DNA of 64,000 nucleotides from Raphanus sativus (Eukaryota; Streptophyta; Magnoliopsida; Brassicales; Brassicaceae), in assembly GCF_000801105.2 (NCBI RefSeq), contig NC_079514.1, positions 51,815,372 to 51,879,371 on the forward strand. Direction: 5' to 3'. Numbering within the stretch: position 1 is the stretch's first letter; every line of letters begins with the position of its first letter. Made by a program: the position numbers and the translations under genes. The notes under the pieces were generated by a model. The model was given only the letters and a program-made list of their open reading frames with translations. It was not told the origin of the DNA and searched no databases. Positions 1 to 17,900 of this stretch are shown here, piece by piece.

Positions 1-620
1 AATCTCCAAAATATTGTCCAGACAAATTTTGTGTAGCCAAAGATGATTGTAATTGTTGTTTTCATGGGTTTTCGTATGATTATTTTAGCAATATTTATTT
101 TCTTCTTTTACTTTTTTGTTCATGATACAATGTATTTAAATTTTTATGATCACCCGATTTCAACAAATTTTAGTTTTTAATCTACAAATTAAAAAATAAA
201 GAGAGTCAATTTTACTTCAAAATTCACTAGCTAATCATATATGCATTACAGAAATAATTTTATGGAATAATATGATAGTCATTTGAAATTTAATATTAAT
301 TATGTTATTTCTATTTAAAAACTAAAATTTTAATATAAAATTTTATTAATTAATATTGTTGTAATATTTTTATATGTGTGCTAGTTATTCACAATTTTTT
401 TAAATAAATTTAAATTAATTATGACAAATATAAGGACAAAAAAAAATAAAATACAAATATTTTAAAGTTAAGTTTGAAATTTACTTTTGGAGAAAACACT
501 TTAACTTCAAATATAGAGTTTTGGAAACTTCATAGCACTTAGAAAGTTTCCCTCCATGATTGTCTTGTCATTAACCAGCAAGCTCTCTTTATATGCTGAC
601 TATTTTGTGTTCACACACAG
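1..620. other. AT-rich sequence before the first visible BEACH exon
   Basis: No coding sequence is recognisable. The stretch ends in a pyrimidine-rich tract and a CACACAG acceptor immediately before the exon at 621, so at least its right end is intron. The upstream half expected of a BEACH protein is not present here. It is either beyond the window, across a long intron, or lost. Confidence 0.6.
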
Positions 621-7814
<7,194 letters not shown>

Positions 7815-9011
7815 AGCTTGGCTCTGAATAAACATGTATTCAATCAACCCTTTCGCTAAAATCAACATTAAGCTTCGCTTAACTTTCACATGTTTGTTTC
7901 GGAGTGTTGGTGTAAATGATACTGTCACAGTAAAATCATTCTGTGAGCATCCCTTTGCTTACAACGTTATTAGGATGACCCAAAAGTTCTTGGTACGTGG
8001 ATACGTACTTTATAGAAACATATACGTTGATAAGTCTAATCAATATAACTAAACTAACGACTTTTATAGATTATGTTACTATTCCCACACAACCGACACA
8101 ATTTTTACGCCCAAGTTAAATAAAACTCATCACTGTAAGCAGTACCAACTACAGAATCACCCAAATTCTACGGTAATTTTTTGCCATTTATGATAATTGC
8201 TTCATGCTTTTACAATCTTTAGTTTATGTAATGTTGGGATGCATGGTATCCATCATCTCTTTGTTTGTGGTAGACAATGCTAACTCTAAGAATAGCTAGA
8301 AATAGTAGAGAATAATAGGCTAATAATGTAGCCGCTGACTCTCTTGCAAAGGTCGCACTATATAGGTCTCTCCGGGTCTTGTATTGAATCCTTGTTCTAG
8401 AAATATAATTCAGTTTGTTGTCAAAAAAAAAGAAAAAAATAGGTATATAATTATAACATCTTTGATCATTTTTGAAGCATGCTAATAATTCTAGATGTTG
8501 ACTTGTTACTCCAATTTGCCATTTAGTCTTTAGTAGTATTAGCTTCTTCCCCATATTCTTTAATATTTTTTTTTGGTTTCATCTCAAGAAAATATCAACA
8601 CAAGAAATGAGTAACAATTTTTAGTGGTCCTAGTCCTTAGCCTCATCAATTATGCTTTTTGCTTCTATTCATATCACATGATTATATTTTATATAGGAAC
8701 TATTGATATATAGAGGTCTCTAAGAGTATAAGGAATCAAGCTTCTTTTCTCTTAAATTTTTGGCTCCAATTATGAGGAAAGATGCCAATGTGCTGCCGCC
8801 GGGAATCCAAGACCTCGACATTGGAAAGAGTTTGGTAGGAAGTTAAAATAGTGTTTCAATGGTGTTTTTACGTTAGAATCAATCAATTACATAGATATAT
8901 TAGTAAATTAAAATTACTATATAATAGTCAGGTGTTTTGAATTATTATTGGTTCTGCTAGCCAGTCTAAAAGATTTCAGACAAAAAACATGTCATCCAAT
9001 TGTTTATTATA
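7815..9011. other. Intergenic sequence with a possible retroelement tail
   Basis: This follows the BEACH stop and presumably begins with its 3' UTR. At about 8219-8420 there is a non-AT-rich segment ending in TTTGTTGTC followed by a run of A, which resembles the 3' tail of a plant SINE or LINE. I found no matching target duplication. Nothing else is recognisable. Confidence 0.4.
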
Positions 9012-9269
9012 CTCCCTCCCTATCGGAAAGTAGGAATCTGTTAGATTTTTTTTTTTAATTCTACGAGATAGATTTTCTATATTTTAAAAATATTTTGTAT
9101 ACTGTAAAGATACATTAATTAAAAATATTTGAATAGATTAAATATTATTGATTGATAATTATTAAAATTTGCATAATATAAATAAATAAAAGTTTAACTG
9201 TAAATATCCATTGTATTTTTAATATATTTGAATAATTTAGAAAATCTTATTTCAGGAACGGAAAAAAAG
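9012..9269. mobile_element. Degenerate Stowaway-like MITE
   Basis: The left end reads CTCCCTCCCTATCGGAAAG after a TA. The right end, read in reverse, gives CTTTTTTTCCGTTCCTGAAA. Both resemble the CTCCCTCCGTTTC ends of plant Tc1/mariner-type Stowaway MITEs, and the TA context fits. The 258-bp length is typical and the interior is AT-rich without coding potential. Confidence 0.55.
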
Positions 9270-10022
9270 ATTTGGATTAATCAAAGTGAATTTTTGGCCA
9301 AGCAATTGATAATCACTTACAAAATTGACCAATAAATTAATGTAAAACATGTTTCAGTTAATTTAGTGTATTTTTATCACAAGTCACAATAAACAGAATA
9401 AATATTTTTTTACTAAAATATTATATATTTAGTTATATATATTATATATTTAGTTATATATATAAAATGTATATGTATACAATATAATGTATATATATAT
9501 AATATAATGAATATATATATTCAAAAGATATAAAATATAATGTAAACTAAAGTTACTCTTTATATATATTTAACTTTGACTAATCAAATCAAAACTAAAT
9601 TTTTATTTCCAATCAAAACCTAACAAATAACATTTTTTATAATTTAAACTTTTAAATAATTAATGAAGTTTCAATACCAAAGATACAAACTGAAGTCTTA
9701 AAATTATAAACTTTATTTTTGATAAAATAATATTATTTGAGCATGAAATCACCTAATATAACTAATTAGCAAAAGGAAAAAAAATCAAATTCAAATTAAA
9801 TTAATACCAACGTCGAGTTAGTCCAGTGGTAAAAAAAAGGTTGTAGCTGTAGTTATAAAAAAAAATCAAACTAATATAACTAAAACAAGAAAGAAATCAA
9901 ATCAAACTTTAGTCCATACTTTGTAACTTTTCCCTTGTCGGTTACAATACAAGTAAAGAATATGTGTGAAACTGAATGACTTGTCTATCGTTATGGTCTA
10001 TTTAGTATGTACCTCAACTGTT
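9270..10022. other. AT-rich intergenic DNA with TATATA runs and a SINE-head-like motif
   Basis: Low-complexity TATATA and ATATAATATA runs occupy about 9420-9540. At about 9816-9835, GTTAGTCCAGTGGTAAA resembles the A box at the head of tRNA-derived SINEs, but no B box follows at the right distance. No gene was found. Confidence 0.45.
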
Positions 10023-10094
10023 TGAATATTGTAAGTATTCAATCAAGTACCTCACTAAAGTCTCCTGTATGAATATTGTAAGTATTCAATCAAG
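10023..10094 (+). repeat. Pair of 25-bp direct repeats upstream of the LITTLE ZIPPER gene
   Basis: TGAATATTGTAAGTATTCAA and the next five bases occur at 10023-10047 and again at 10070-10094, a 47-bp period. Each copy contains GAATA and TATTC arms around TTGTAAG. The pair lies about 180 bp upstream of a TATA box, so it may be a promoter element or a simple local duplication. Confidence 0.6.
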
Positions 10095-10276
10095 AACAAG
10101 AAACAGAAAGAGAGAGAGTGAGAGTCTGTTTTGGTCTTCTTCTTCATCATCTGCGTTCTAAACCCATGCATCAACGGTCCCTCTTGTAATCATGAGTTTC
10201 CTTTTACCATCATTACCTTCAAAAGACTTCATCATCACTGTCTCCCTCTCTTACAAAACACAAGCTTATCTATTTC

Positions 10277-10284
10277 TATATAAA
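10277..10284 (+). promoter_or_regulatory. TATA box of the LITTLE ZIPPER gene
   Basis: TATATAAA lies 59 bp upstream of the ATG at 10343, with CT-rich and A-rich stretches around it. This fits a plant core promoter with a short leader. Confidence 0.6.
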
Positions 10285-10342
10285 GCTTACTTTCCCGTTA
10301 TGTGTTACTCAGTTCTTTATGCGGGATAATACTAGAAAGAAG

Positions 10343-10714
10343 ATGTGTCTGAGACCTTCAGAATCATTCCCGGACACACGCACACCCACGATGACATCAG
10401 CTTCGTGCCACAACAAACGTAAACTTAAGACACAAACCCATCTCCGTGTCCTTAATCTCACCAGGTTCAGTTTCAGACACAATTGACTCTGTTTTAGCCT
10501 TCTGAATTACAAGTTTATAACAACCTGTTTTCTTTTTTCCTTTTTTGGACGCAGGAGGAGAAGAATACTGTGGGCAGAGAAGAAGATGGAGATGAGAAAC
10601 ATGAAGCTCTTTCTAGAGAATCAAAGCATTATACGAGAGAACGAGGCTTTAAAGAAGAAAGCACTTCTTCTCCACCAAGAAAATAATGCTCTCTTCTCTC
10701 TGCTTCATCCATAA
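10343..10714 (+). CDS. ZPR2: LITTLE ZIPPER protein (ZPR2-like)
   Basis: Small leucine-zipper protein of 93 residues from two exons, 10343-10464 and 10555-10714. The exon junction falls at LNLTR/RRRIL. The zipper spans about residues 44-90 and shows the LITTLE ZIPPER signature ILWAEKKMEMRNMKLFLENQ, then IIRENEALKKKALLLHQEN. Proteins of this family lack a homeodomain and dimerise with HD-ZIP III transcription factors, which blocks DNA binding and forms a negative feedback loop in meristem and leaf polarity control. HD-ZIP III factors in turn activate ZPR genes. Its position beside DHDPS supports orthology to At3g60890. Confidence 0.93.
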
Positions 10715-11326
10715 CTCTCCCCTGTTTCATCCTCCTCCTTCCTCTAGTGATCTTCATGAAGCATGTTTCTTTAGTACGTTTGTTTTCGCCTTCTCTACTA
10801 AAATAAAGAAACCTCAGGCTCCGGACCCAAAGTTGGAGCCTAGATTCATCTATGTACTAAATATTAATATATATATCCATGATCATCATCTTCTTTTAGT
10901 GATGTTCAAAAAATCACCAAACAATAACTAGATGCTTAGTAAAAAGCTACCAAGATTATGGGAGTTGGCCGAACCTAGTCACTTACAAATTTTAAGTGTT
11001 AGTAAAAAAATTTAAGGTTTAAAGTGTCAATGTTGGGCACAATTTTCAAAAAAAAGATTATGTGATTTTCCCCAAATTTTTGTTATATTTTTATTTTTAT
11101 ATTTATATTAAATATTTTAGTTTGTAAATTCAGTTACAAATTTTTTTTTGATGAATTTAAGAATCAAGTATACAAACAAAATGTGTAGATTTAAATTAAC
11201 ATTATTGATTGATTTAAAAGATTTAGACTAGTTTAAATTAATTTAAATTATTTTTAGCTGGTTAGAACGGTTCAAACTAATTTGAATCACATAAAATCAT
11301 TTTATTTCCAATTTGCCAACTACACC
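10715..11326. other. Intergenic, no feature seen
   Basis: The first part is probably the 3' UTR of the LITTLE ZIPPER gene. The rest is AT-rich with no convincing open frame or repeat boundary. Confidence 0.6.
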
Positions 11327-11611
11327 AATTTTTATTGGGAAATCGACCAAAAAAACACTGAACTTTGCGGGAATTGCCAAAAGAAACCTGAACATATGGG
11401 CTGGTCAAACAAAACACAAACTTTTCATTGACTTTAGAATTAATTAACAATGTTTTCGTTGACTTGCCAATTTAGCACGCCGTCAGCAAATTTAACAGAA
11501 AAAATGACATCGTTAAATGTTGGTGTTAGGTGAAACGACGTCGTTTTGAAATAAGATGAAACGACGTCGTTTTACATGATTTCAAAATAAAATCAAGTCG
11601 ACCATTGAGTT

Positions 11612-11666
11612 GGGTTTGAACCCAGGTTGTTTGGACCAAATGACAAGGTACTTTACCACTAGGCTA
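11612..11666 (-). other. tRNA-like Pol III module, left arm
   Basis: On the minus strand, an A-box-like TAGCCTAGTGG (11656-11666) is followed after 33 bp by a near-consensus B box GGTTCAAACCC (11612-11622). A tRNA has about 32 bp between the boxes. The anticodon position reads within CTTGTCATT. It points outward, towards the left end of the element. The 5' and 3' halves do not form a clear acceptor stem, so it is not called as a functional tRNA. Confidence 0.55.
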
Positions 11667-12438
11667 GTGGCTCAATCATTGAAACTATTAACACATTTAG
11701 TTATATTTGGTACTGATTGAATATAAAAAAATTATCTAAAAACTTAAAAAGATCTTTAAAATTTCTAAAAACTGAAAAATTAATTCCAAAAAGAAATATT
11801 TCATTTTTCGGATTATAAAAAAATTGAAAAAAAAATCGAAAAAAATTCCAAAAAGTTAAAATATTTCAAATCGGAAAACATATAATCAGAAACTATAAAA
11901 AATAATTTTTATTATTATTATTATTGTTTTTTTTTATAGTTTCTTATTATATGTTTTCAGATTTGAAAATTTTTATCACTTTTTTTTGAATTTGTTTTCG
12001 AATTATTTTATTTTTTCAAATTTTCTTTTAATAATTTGAAAAATGAAAATTTTCTTTTTGGCATTTTTATAAAAAAATAAAAAAATTAAAAAAATTATTT
12101 TTTATAGATTCTGATTATTTCAGATTCAAATTTCTTTATAATTTTTTTTTGTTATTTTTCGATTTTTTTTATTTTTTTCATTTTTTTAATCTTAAATGAA
12201 AATTTTCTTTTTTTGGAATTTGTTTTTAAAAATGTAAAATTTGGAAGATTTTTGATTTTTAAAAGTAAAAATAAAATTTTATTTTTAATTTCAATTTCAA
12301 AATTAATTTTATAAAAAAAATCTTTATTTTTCAAAATTTTGGAATTTTAAAGACTTTTTAAATTTTTAGAGAATTTTTATATTCAAAATCAATACCAAAT
12401 AAAAGCAAACGTGTTTGTTCATACATTGAATGTGCCAC

Positions 12439-12492
12439 TAGCATAGTGGTAAAATACCTTGCCATTTGATCCAAACAACCTGTGTTCGAACC
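12439..12492 (+). other. tRNA-like Pol III module, right arm
   Basis: The A-box-like TAGCATAGTGG (12439-12449) and B-box-like GTGTTCGAACC (12482-12492) are 32 bp apart, the tRNA spacing. Between them CCTTGCCATT resembles the anticodon region of tRNA-Gly(GCC). It points outward to the right. Being inside an inverted repeat, it mirrors the left-arm module. Confidence 0.55.
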
Positions 12493-12940
12493 TCGGAGTC
12501 TACCTTTTTTTTATTTTCAAATCAAATAAAACGAAACGACGTCGTTTCACTTAACGTCAACAGTTAACGTTGGGTTAACGCTGTTTTAACTCTCGTTTAA
12601 CAGTGTGCTAATTTGGCCAGTCAATCGTAAGTTTCTTAATAATCTAAATAAGTCAACAAAAGTTCAGACTTTTATTGGTTAGACAAGTGTACATGTTTCT
12701 GTTGGCAATTCCTGCAAAGTTCAGTGTTTTTTTGGCTGATTTCCCAATTTTTATTAGAACACTGCCGTTTAGTATAACAAAAAACAGAATCATCCACATA
12801 TAAAAGATAGCAAGTTAAAAAAACACAACCAGATCCATCACAAAAGCAACAGAACAGAGCAACTATATGATCCATCTCTAAGTTTCTCATCAGCCAAAGA
12901 GAAACTATAAACAGAACCAATCTTCAAGGAAAAAACATAA

Positions 12941-14445
12941 CTAGTACCGACCGATTAATATGAAGTCATCATCATCAAGCACCTGAACATCCCTCTCCCC
13001 TACAAAATGCTCCCTTCCAATCTCCTCCACAAGTTTAACAAACTCAACCCTTTTGGACACAGGCAACGGCACATAAGGTAACCTAAACACCGGCCTAGCA
13101 ACTCCAAGCTGAGCCAAAGCTGTGTTAACCCCAATAGGATTCGGTTCCTGGAACACCCAATCCACCAAAGGCATAACCTTTGCGTTCAACTCAGAGTTTC
13201 TACCTTCAAACATAAGTTTCCTAACCAAACCCGGAACCAAGTTGCTAACAACCGATATAACTCCAGTCCCCCCATGATCCCATCTAGAGTCATGACACTG
13301 ATCATCATTCCCACTCCACACAACAATACCCTTCTCAGTATACTCCTCAACACGTTCATTACCCACACACTCCTTAACACCAGCTAGATTAACGTTCCTA
13401 GAGAGTTTAAAGATAACCTGCGGAGGTATATCTTGATTCGTACGACCCGGGACATTGTATATAATCGTCGGTCCCATGTGAAGCACGGTTTGAAAATGAG
13501 CAGTCATGCCTTCTACAGATGTTTTCCCGTAGTAAGGGTTGATGTGGAGAGCGGCGTGCATCCCCACAGCGAACCCTTGCTCGGTGGCGTGTATAGCTTC
13601 CCTGGTGGAGTTGCTTCCGGTGTTCCCAATGACTTTGATCCTTGCGCCGAAACAGTTCACGGTGTGGCCTATGAGCATTATGTGTTCGTCCCAGCTCATC
13701 AGCTGGCCTTCCCCGGTTGTGCCGCCGACGATCACGCCTTCAGCGCCTTTGAGTATCTGTGTGTTGACTAGCTCGTCGTATGCTTCGAGGTCGAATCTAC
13801 CGTCGGGGAGATACGGTGTTTTGATGGCTGTGATCACTCTAAGGGATCTTATGTCTTCTGTGTTTGTCCTGCAAACCACACAAAGCAAGAGAAAGTTGTG
13901 GCATTAACAAAAACACTGGTGGACATTAGAAAGGAACCGAAGCTGGTCCAATATAAACACACAAAGGAACCTGTTTTTGTCTTCGAGACTGCGCATAGGG
14001 AGATGGAAGTTTGGTACTACAGCTGCTTTTGGAGAGACCCATCTCGCATTCTTTCTGCGTTATCAGAGATAAAGCAGAGCGTGTTAACAATTTAAGAGAG
14101 ACAGAGCCTTGTCTGGAAATAGACACGCATAACACAGCGACTCAGAGATCATCGTAAGAGTTATGTCTCAGAAAGACCAACTACTCTAAACATCTAAATT
14201 CTAAAGCACTAATCCACATAACAGATCTTTGCAAAGGTGATTGCTTTTCTCCAAAACAATTATGTGTATTCATTGTACCACTTATCTTTACAATCATCAT
14301 TGACACTATTACGAATCATCAGGTAAGAAATAGATTAAACGCAGAAGAGATAGTGAAACCTCTTGTAGCCCTCGAGTTGATGTGGACGAGGGAAATGGAG
14401 GGCAGAGTCAACGGAAATCAAGCCGTAACCTTTCAAAGCTGTCAT
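12941..14445 (-). CDS. DHDPS1: 4-hydroxy-tetrahydrodipicolinate synthase, plastid (DHDPS)
   Basis: This enzyme condenses pyruvate with aspartate semialdehyde, the first committed step of lysine synthesis, and is feedback-inhibited by lysine in plants. Exons 14360-14445, 13971-14054 and 12941-13868 give 365 residues. The first ~55 residues ([18 protein letters not shown]...) look like a chloroplast transit peptide. The (beta/alpha)8 barrel follows, with GGTTGEG (Thr107/Thr108), Tyr170 in NPYYGKT, Tyr194 in YNVPGRT and the Schiff-base Lys222 in AGVKEC. It lies downstream of BIG on the same strand, with 499 bp between the two coding regions. Arabidopsis neighbours support DHDPS1 (At3g60880) rather than DHDPS2. 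Confidence 0.95.
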
Positions 14446-14944
14446 CTTTCAAGGTGAAATTCAATCAGGATTCTAATAGACAACGAGAGAGATGAGCGAC
14501 GGATCAGATGGAGGCGGTGATGCTAATAGTACGCACAGTGTAGATGATCGAAGCTGAGAACGTTGCAACGACGGCGAAATAGATTGAGCTCTCAGAGTCT
14601 CAGGCGTTAGAGGGTGAGCATACTGGAGAAGCCTGAAACTGAAGAAATAAAGACAAGGAGTGTGTCTACTTTAGGGTTTTGACTATTGTGCTCATGACTA
14701 CTTGCCACGTAGAAAATCTAATCGTTATATACAGAGACGTTGACCGTTATACCAACTACGTGCAGACAAATACGGCGTAGTTTGCAGGTGGGTTGGGCCT
14801 AAGGTAACTTAAGCCCATCAAATCCAAATAGGCGAGTTTTATATATTTAATTTTGAACCGTTGAATAAAAAGAGAGCTCTCTATAGGCAATCATTTAACA
14901 TCACAATCCGAAATGAAAATATTGAAAGCCAAACCAAAAAAAGA
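14446..14944 (-). promoter_or_regulatory. DHDPS promoter region and BIG 3' UTR
   Basis: The 499 bp between the DHDPS start and the BIG stop must hold both the DHDPS promoter and the BIG terminator. TTAGGGTTTT at 14671-14680 is a telo-box (AAACCCTAA on the gene strand), common in plant housekeeping promoters, 226 bp upstream of the ATG. No clear TATA box was found. Confidence 0.45.
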
Positions 14945-17900
14945 TCAGCACCACTGGAGTAGAACTGGACCAACCGATAAGCCTAGCATGTCGGCAAGAG
15001 CAACCTGAACCTCACTAGACCCGTGTTCGCAGCTAATCAAGCTAGCCAGAAGTGGAAACAGAGACTTCATGTTCTTCTCAAACGATGCTTCTTCCAATGT
15101 ACACATCGCTTGGAGTGTTGCAACTATAAGAGGAGCTCTTGCTGCTAACTCCCTTCGTTTCCCTGATCCCAGAGGTATCCTCCATCGGTACCCGCTTCCT
15201 CGTGATGACTCTGACTGTTGTTTTTTCGCAGAAGAAGAGGTTTCGATGTAGAAGTTGAGAACTTCTTGACAGGTTTTGACTAGGAGTGACTCTATTTCCT
15301 CTTCTTCTTCTTCTCCTGCTTCTTTGTTTTCGTCTGTGACGAGATTCTGTAAGAACGTGAGGCAGATTTGGTAAGACTCGTTCTCGAGACGAAGTAGTGG
15401 AGGATCTTGCATTTGCGTCATGGGTCCTAGCTCTTGTAGTCTTGAACGGAGTATCGAGTTGCTGTTTACGCTGTGAGCATGTAACGCTACACCGTGCAAT
15501 GCGTCGAAGAGAACTAACGTGCTTTTCGCTGAGAGCTGAGGTCTGTACATGTTGTAGATCTCCATCACAGCCTGAAAAAGGAAGAAAAGAAACATTACAA
15601 CAACAGAAACATTACAAATGTAACATACAGCAAAAGGCCTGAACAGGAACTGACTTGAATCAACAAAAGCTGAACCGCGGCACGGCACTTAGCATCAGAG
15701 ATAGCGGCGTAAAGACGGAGTGCTGTTGTCTGACTCTCTTCATTACCATCCGAGCCAACTGGAGCCACAGACTCTGCATTTCTTTGGCTTCTCTCCACAT
15801 ACTCTTCGCTGAGGAAATAAGAAAAATCTGGACACGTAGTCTTCGCCGATTCTTTCAAAGACGACACTACTTCTAACCATTTCTCTTCAGAAAACAAGAC
15901 ACCAGCGTCGCTCATAAGACGAACAAACGCAGCGATACCAATCCCTGCAAGGCTCTGGTGAGGTCTCTTTATGAAGCTCACAAGAAGCATTAGTACTTTC
16001 TTTAGAAGTGGATTGACTGTAGTGTAGAATTTGACAAAGAGATCCACAACAAGCTGTAGTGCTAACGTGCAGGTCTCGTATAGCCAAGCATCATGGTCTA
16101 TCTCGTCCACATCACCATGACTTCCTTGATCTGGAGACTCGTCTCCGCCAGTTGGATCAATACCATGCCGTACGTAGTCAAATATAGGAAATAACACAGA
16201 TTCGAATACTTTTTCCCACAATGGCAGAGAAAATAAGTGGCCGTGGTTGCGTAAGGTGTCAAACAGAATCTGTAGTGCACTTTTCCTGATTTCTGGTCTT
16301 GGATCGAAACTAAGCTCCGACAAGCCTGCAAATCGGAAATAGGAATGTTCAACACATGAATAATAAAGTTCAACTTAGATAACACACGGGAAAAAGGTAG
16401 CCAAATGTAGTGACTACTCGATTTAATGCTATACCTGCTAGTAGAGGAAACCAAAAGTATAGCTGATTATTGCTGTTTACGATCTCTCCGTTCTCTAGTC
16501 TTCCGCTTTTTCCTGTGTGGAGAGATGACTGAGGAGTCTTTCCAGAAGTTTCCTTGTCTTTGTTCGTTGATGGTGATTTAAGATTTCCTTCTGCAAGCTT
16601 TGTTGCACAATACCGGAGGAAAGCTATGGACCGGAGACTGATATCCTTGCTAAACCTGTTGTTGGTGAATGCAACAAGGCAGTTCACACAATCTGTAAAT
16701 GTGGTGGTTTCTGTCTCAGTTATGTATGGAAAATATTCTCGAATAATCTTCTCGATAATCTCAAAGGATAGAAAAACTATATTCTTGTGGTCGTCATATG
16801 CTGCTGTGGTAAAAACCTGCAAAGAAAGAAAACACATTGTGAGATTACATAAGTAAACGAAAACTTCTTTAAATAAATGTGGTTACAAGAGAAAAGAATA
16901 AAATGCCTACCATGAACATGCTTTTCCATCCCGACTTAACATTATTCACACGCGACAATACCATCTGAGAAACACATCGGATGATAAGTTCTCTGATCTC
17001 AACATCATTACTTCTACGCATAACAATGACAAAAGGTGTCATAAACTCGTTCTGGAAGTTGTAATTAGCCAACTCCTCCCGTTCCAGGAATTTCATTGAC
17101 AACTGGCGCAAAGAGTCCATTGCAAAAATTGCAATAGAAAGATTCTCTGAGCATCCAATGGTCACAAAGAAACCCGATAGCACTTGCCAGATGCTTGACC
17201 AAACAAGCCTTATGCGGTTCATGTTATAATGCCTGTCACCAAGTACGAACAGAAGATGTTCAGAGTATATGCTTTAAAAATGCTAAGAACAGAGTACATC
17301 TCTTATATGCATGCAGTATATAGAAGAAAAGAAAGGAAGGAACTAGGCTATTCTTACGCTATCTCAACGATCTTTGTGAGGCTAAAAACGCGTGGATTAG
17401 AAGGAGACCGTAACTCATCGATAGAAACTTTGCAGAGAGCTTTAACAAAGTCTATTATAGCTTCACTGTTCAGATTCTGACTCTGTGCGAATATTAGATT
17501 CATTTCACCAACCTGCTCCAACAGGTTTAAATTAGAGACTATACTGCTCATCTGGTCTTGTCTCACGTTCCTAGAACCTTTTCCACCAAAACTCATGCTG
17601 TCATATGAACCCCTCAAGACACCTGTAGCTGCATATTGACTTTTCCCGGGACCTTTCTTTTTCAGAACAGGAAGCACATTTAGTTTGGGTTGCTTTGATT
17701 TCTCTGACTCATTTTGCTTGGAAGCAAAAAAAGCGGCATCTGGAGGAGCACCTTCTCCCAAGAGATGTAGTTGCTCAAAACGGGAAACACAAGTTAGTAT
17801 ATGCTCCCAGGCATCTTGCAAATAGTTGCCCTCTTCATCAGCAAGTTTGAGAATCGCCTGGAAAACAACCAATATTAATTGGGATTCAAACAAATTTTAC

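Larger units (their letters stand above)
11337..12745. mobile_element. Non-autonomous Mutator-like/foldback element with long inverted arms
   Basis: The left end starts GGGAAATCGACCAAAAAAAC. The right end, reversed, starts GGGAAATCAGCCAAAAAAAC. The inverted arms align for about 430 bp each (11337 to about 11765, and about 12340 to 12745), with an AT-rich centre containing a further inverted repeat near 11920. The element is flanked by a perfect 10-bp duplication, AATTTTTATT (11327-11336 and 12746-12755), as expected for MULEs. It has no transposase. Each arm carries a tRNA-like module, and the palindrome AAACGACGTCGTTT occurs twice on the left and once on the right. Confidence 0.85.

Noticed and set aside
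12439..12492. Functional tRNA-Gly gene
   Set aside because: The A and B boxes and spacing fit, but the flanks do not give a clear acceptor stem and the module is part of an inverted transposon arm.
13433..13907. Plus-strand frames of 112 and 122 residues
   Set aside because: They are antisense shadows of the DHDPS third exon.
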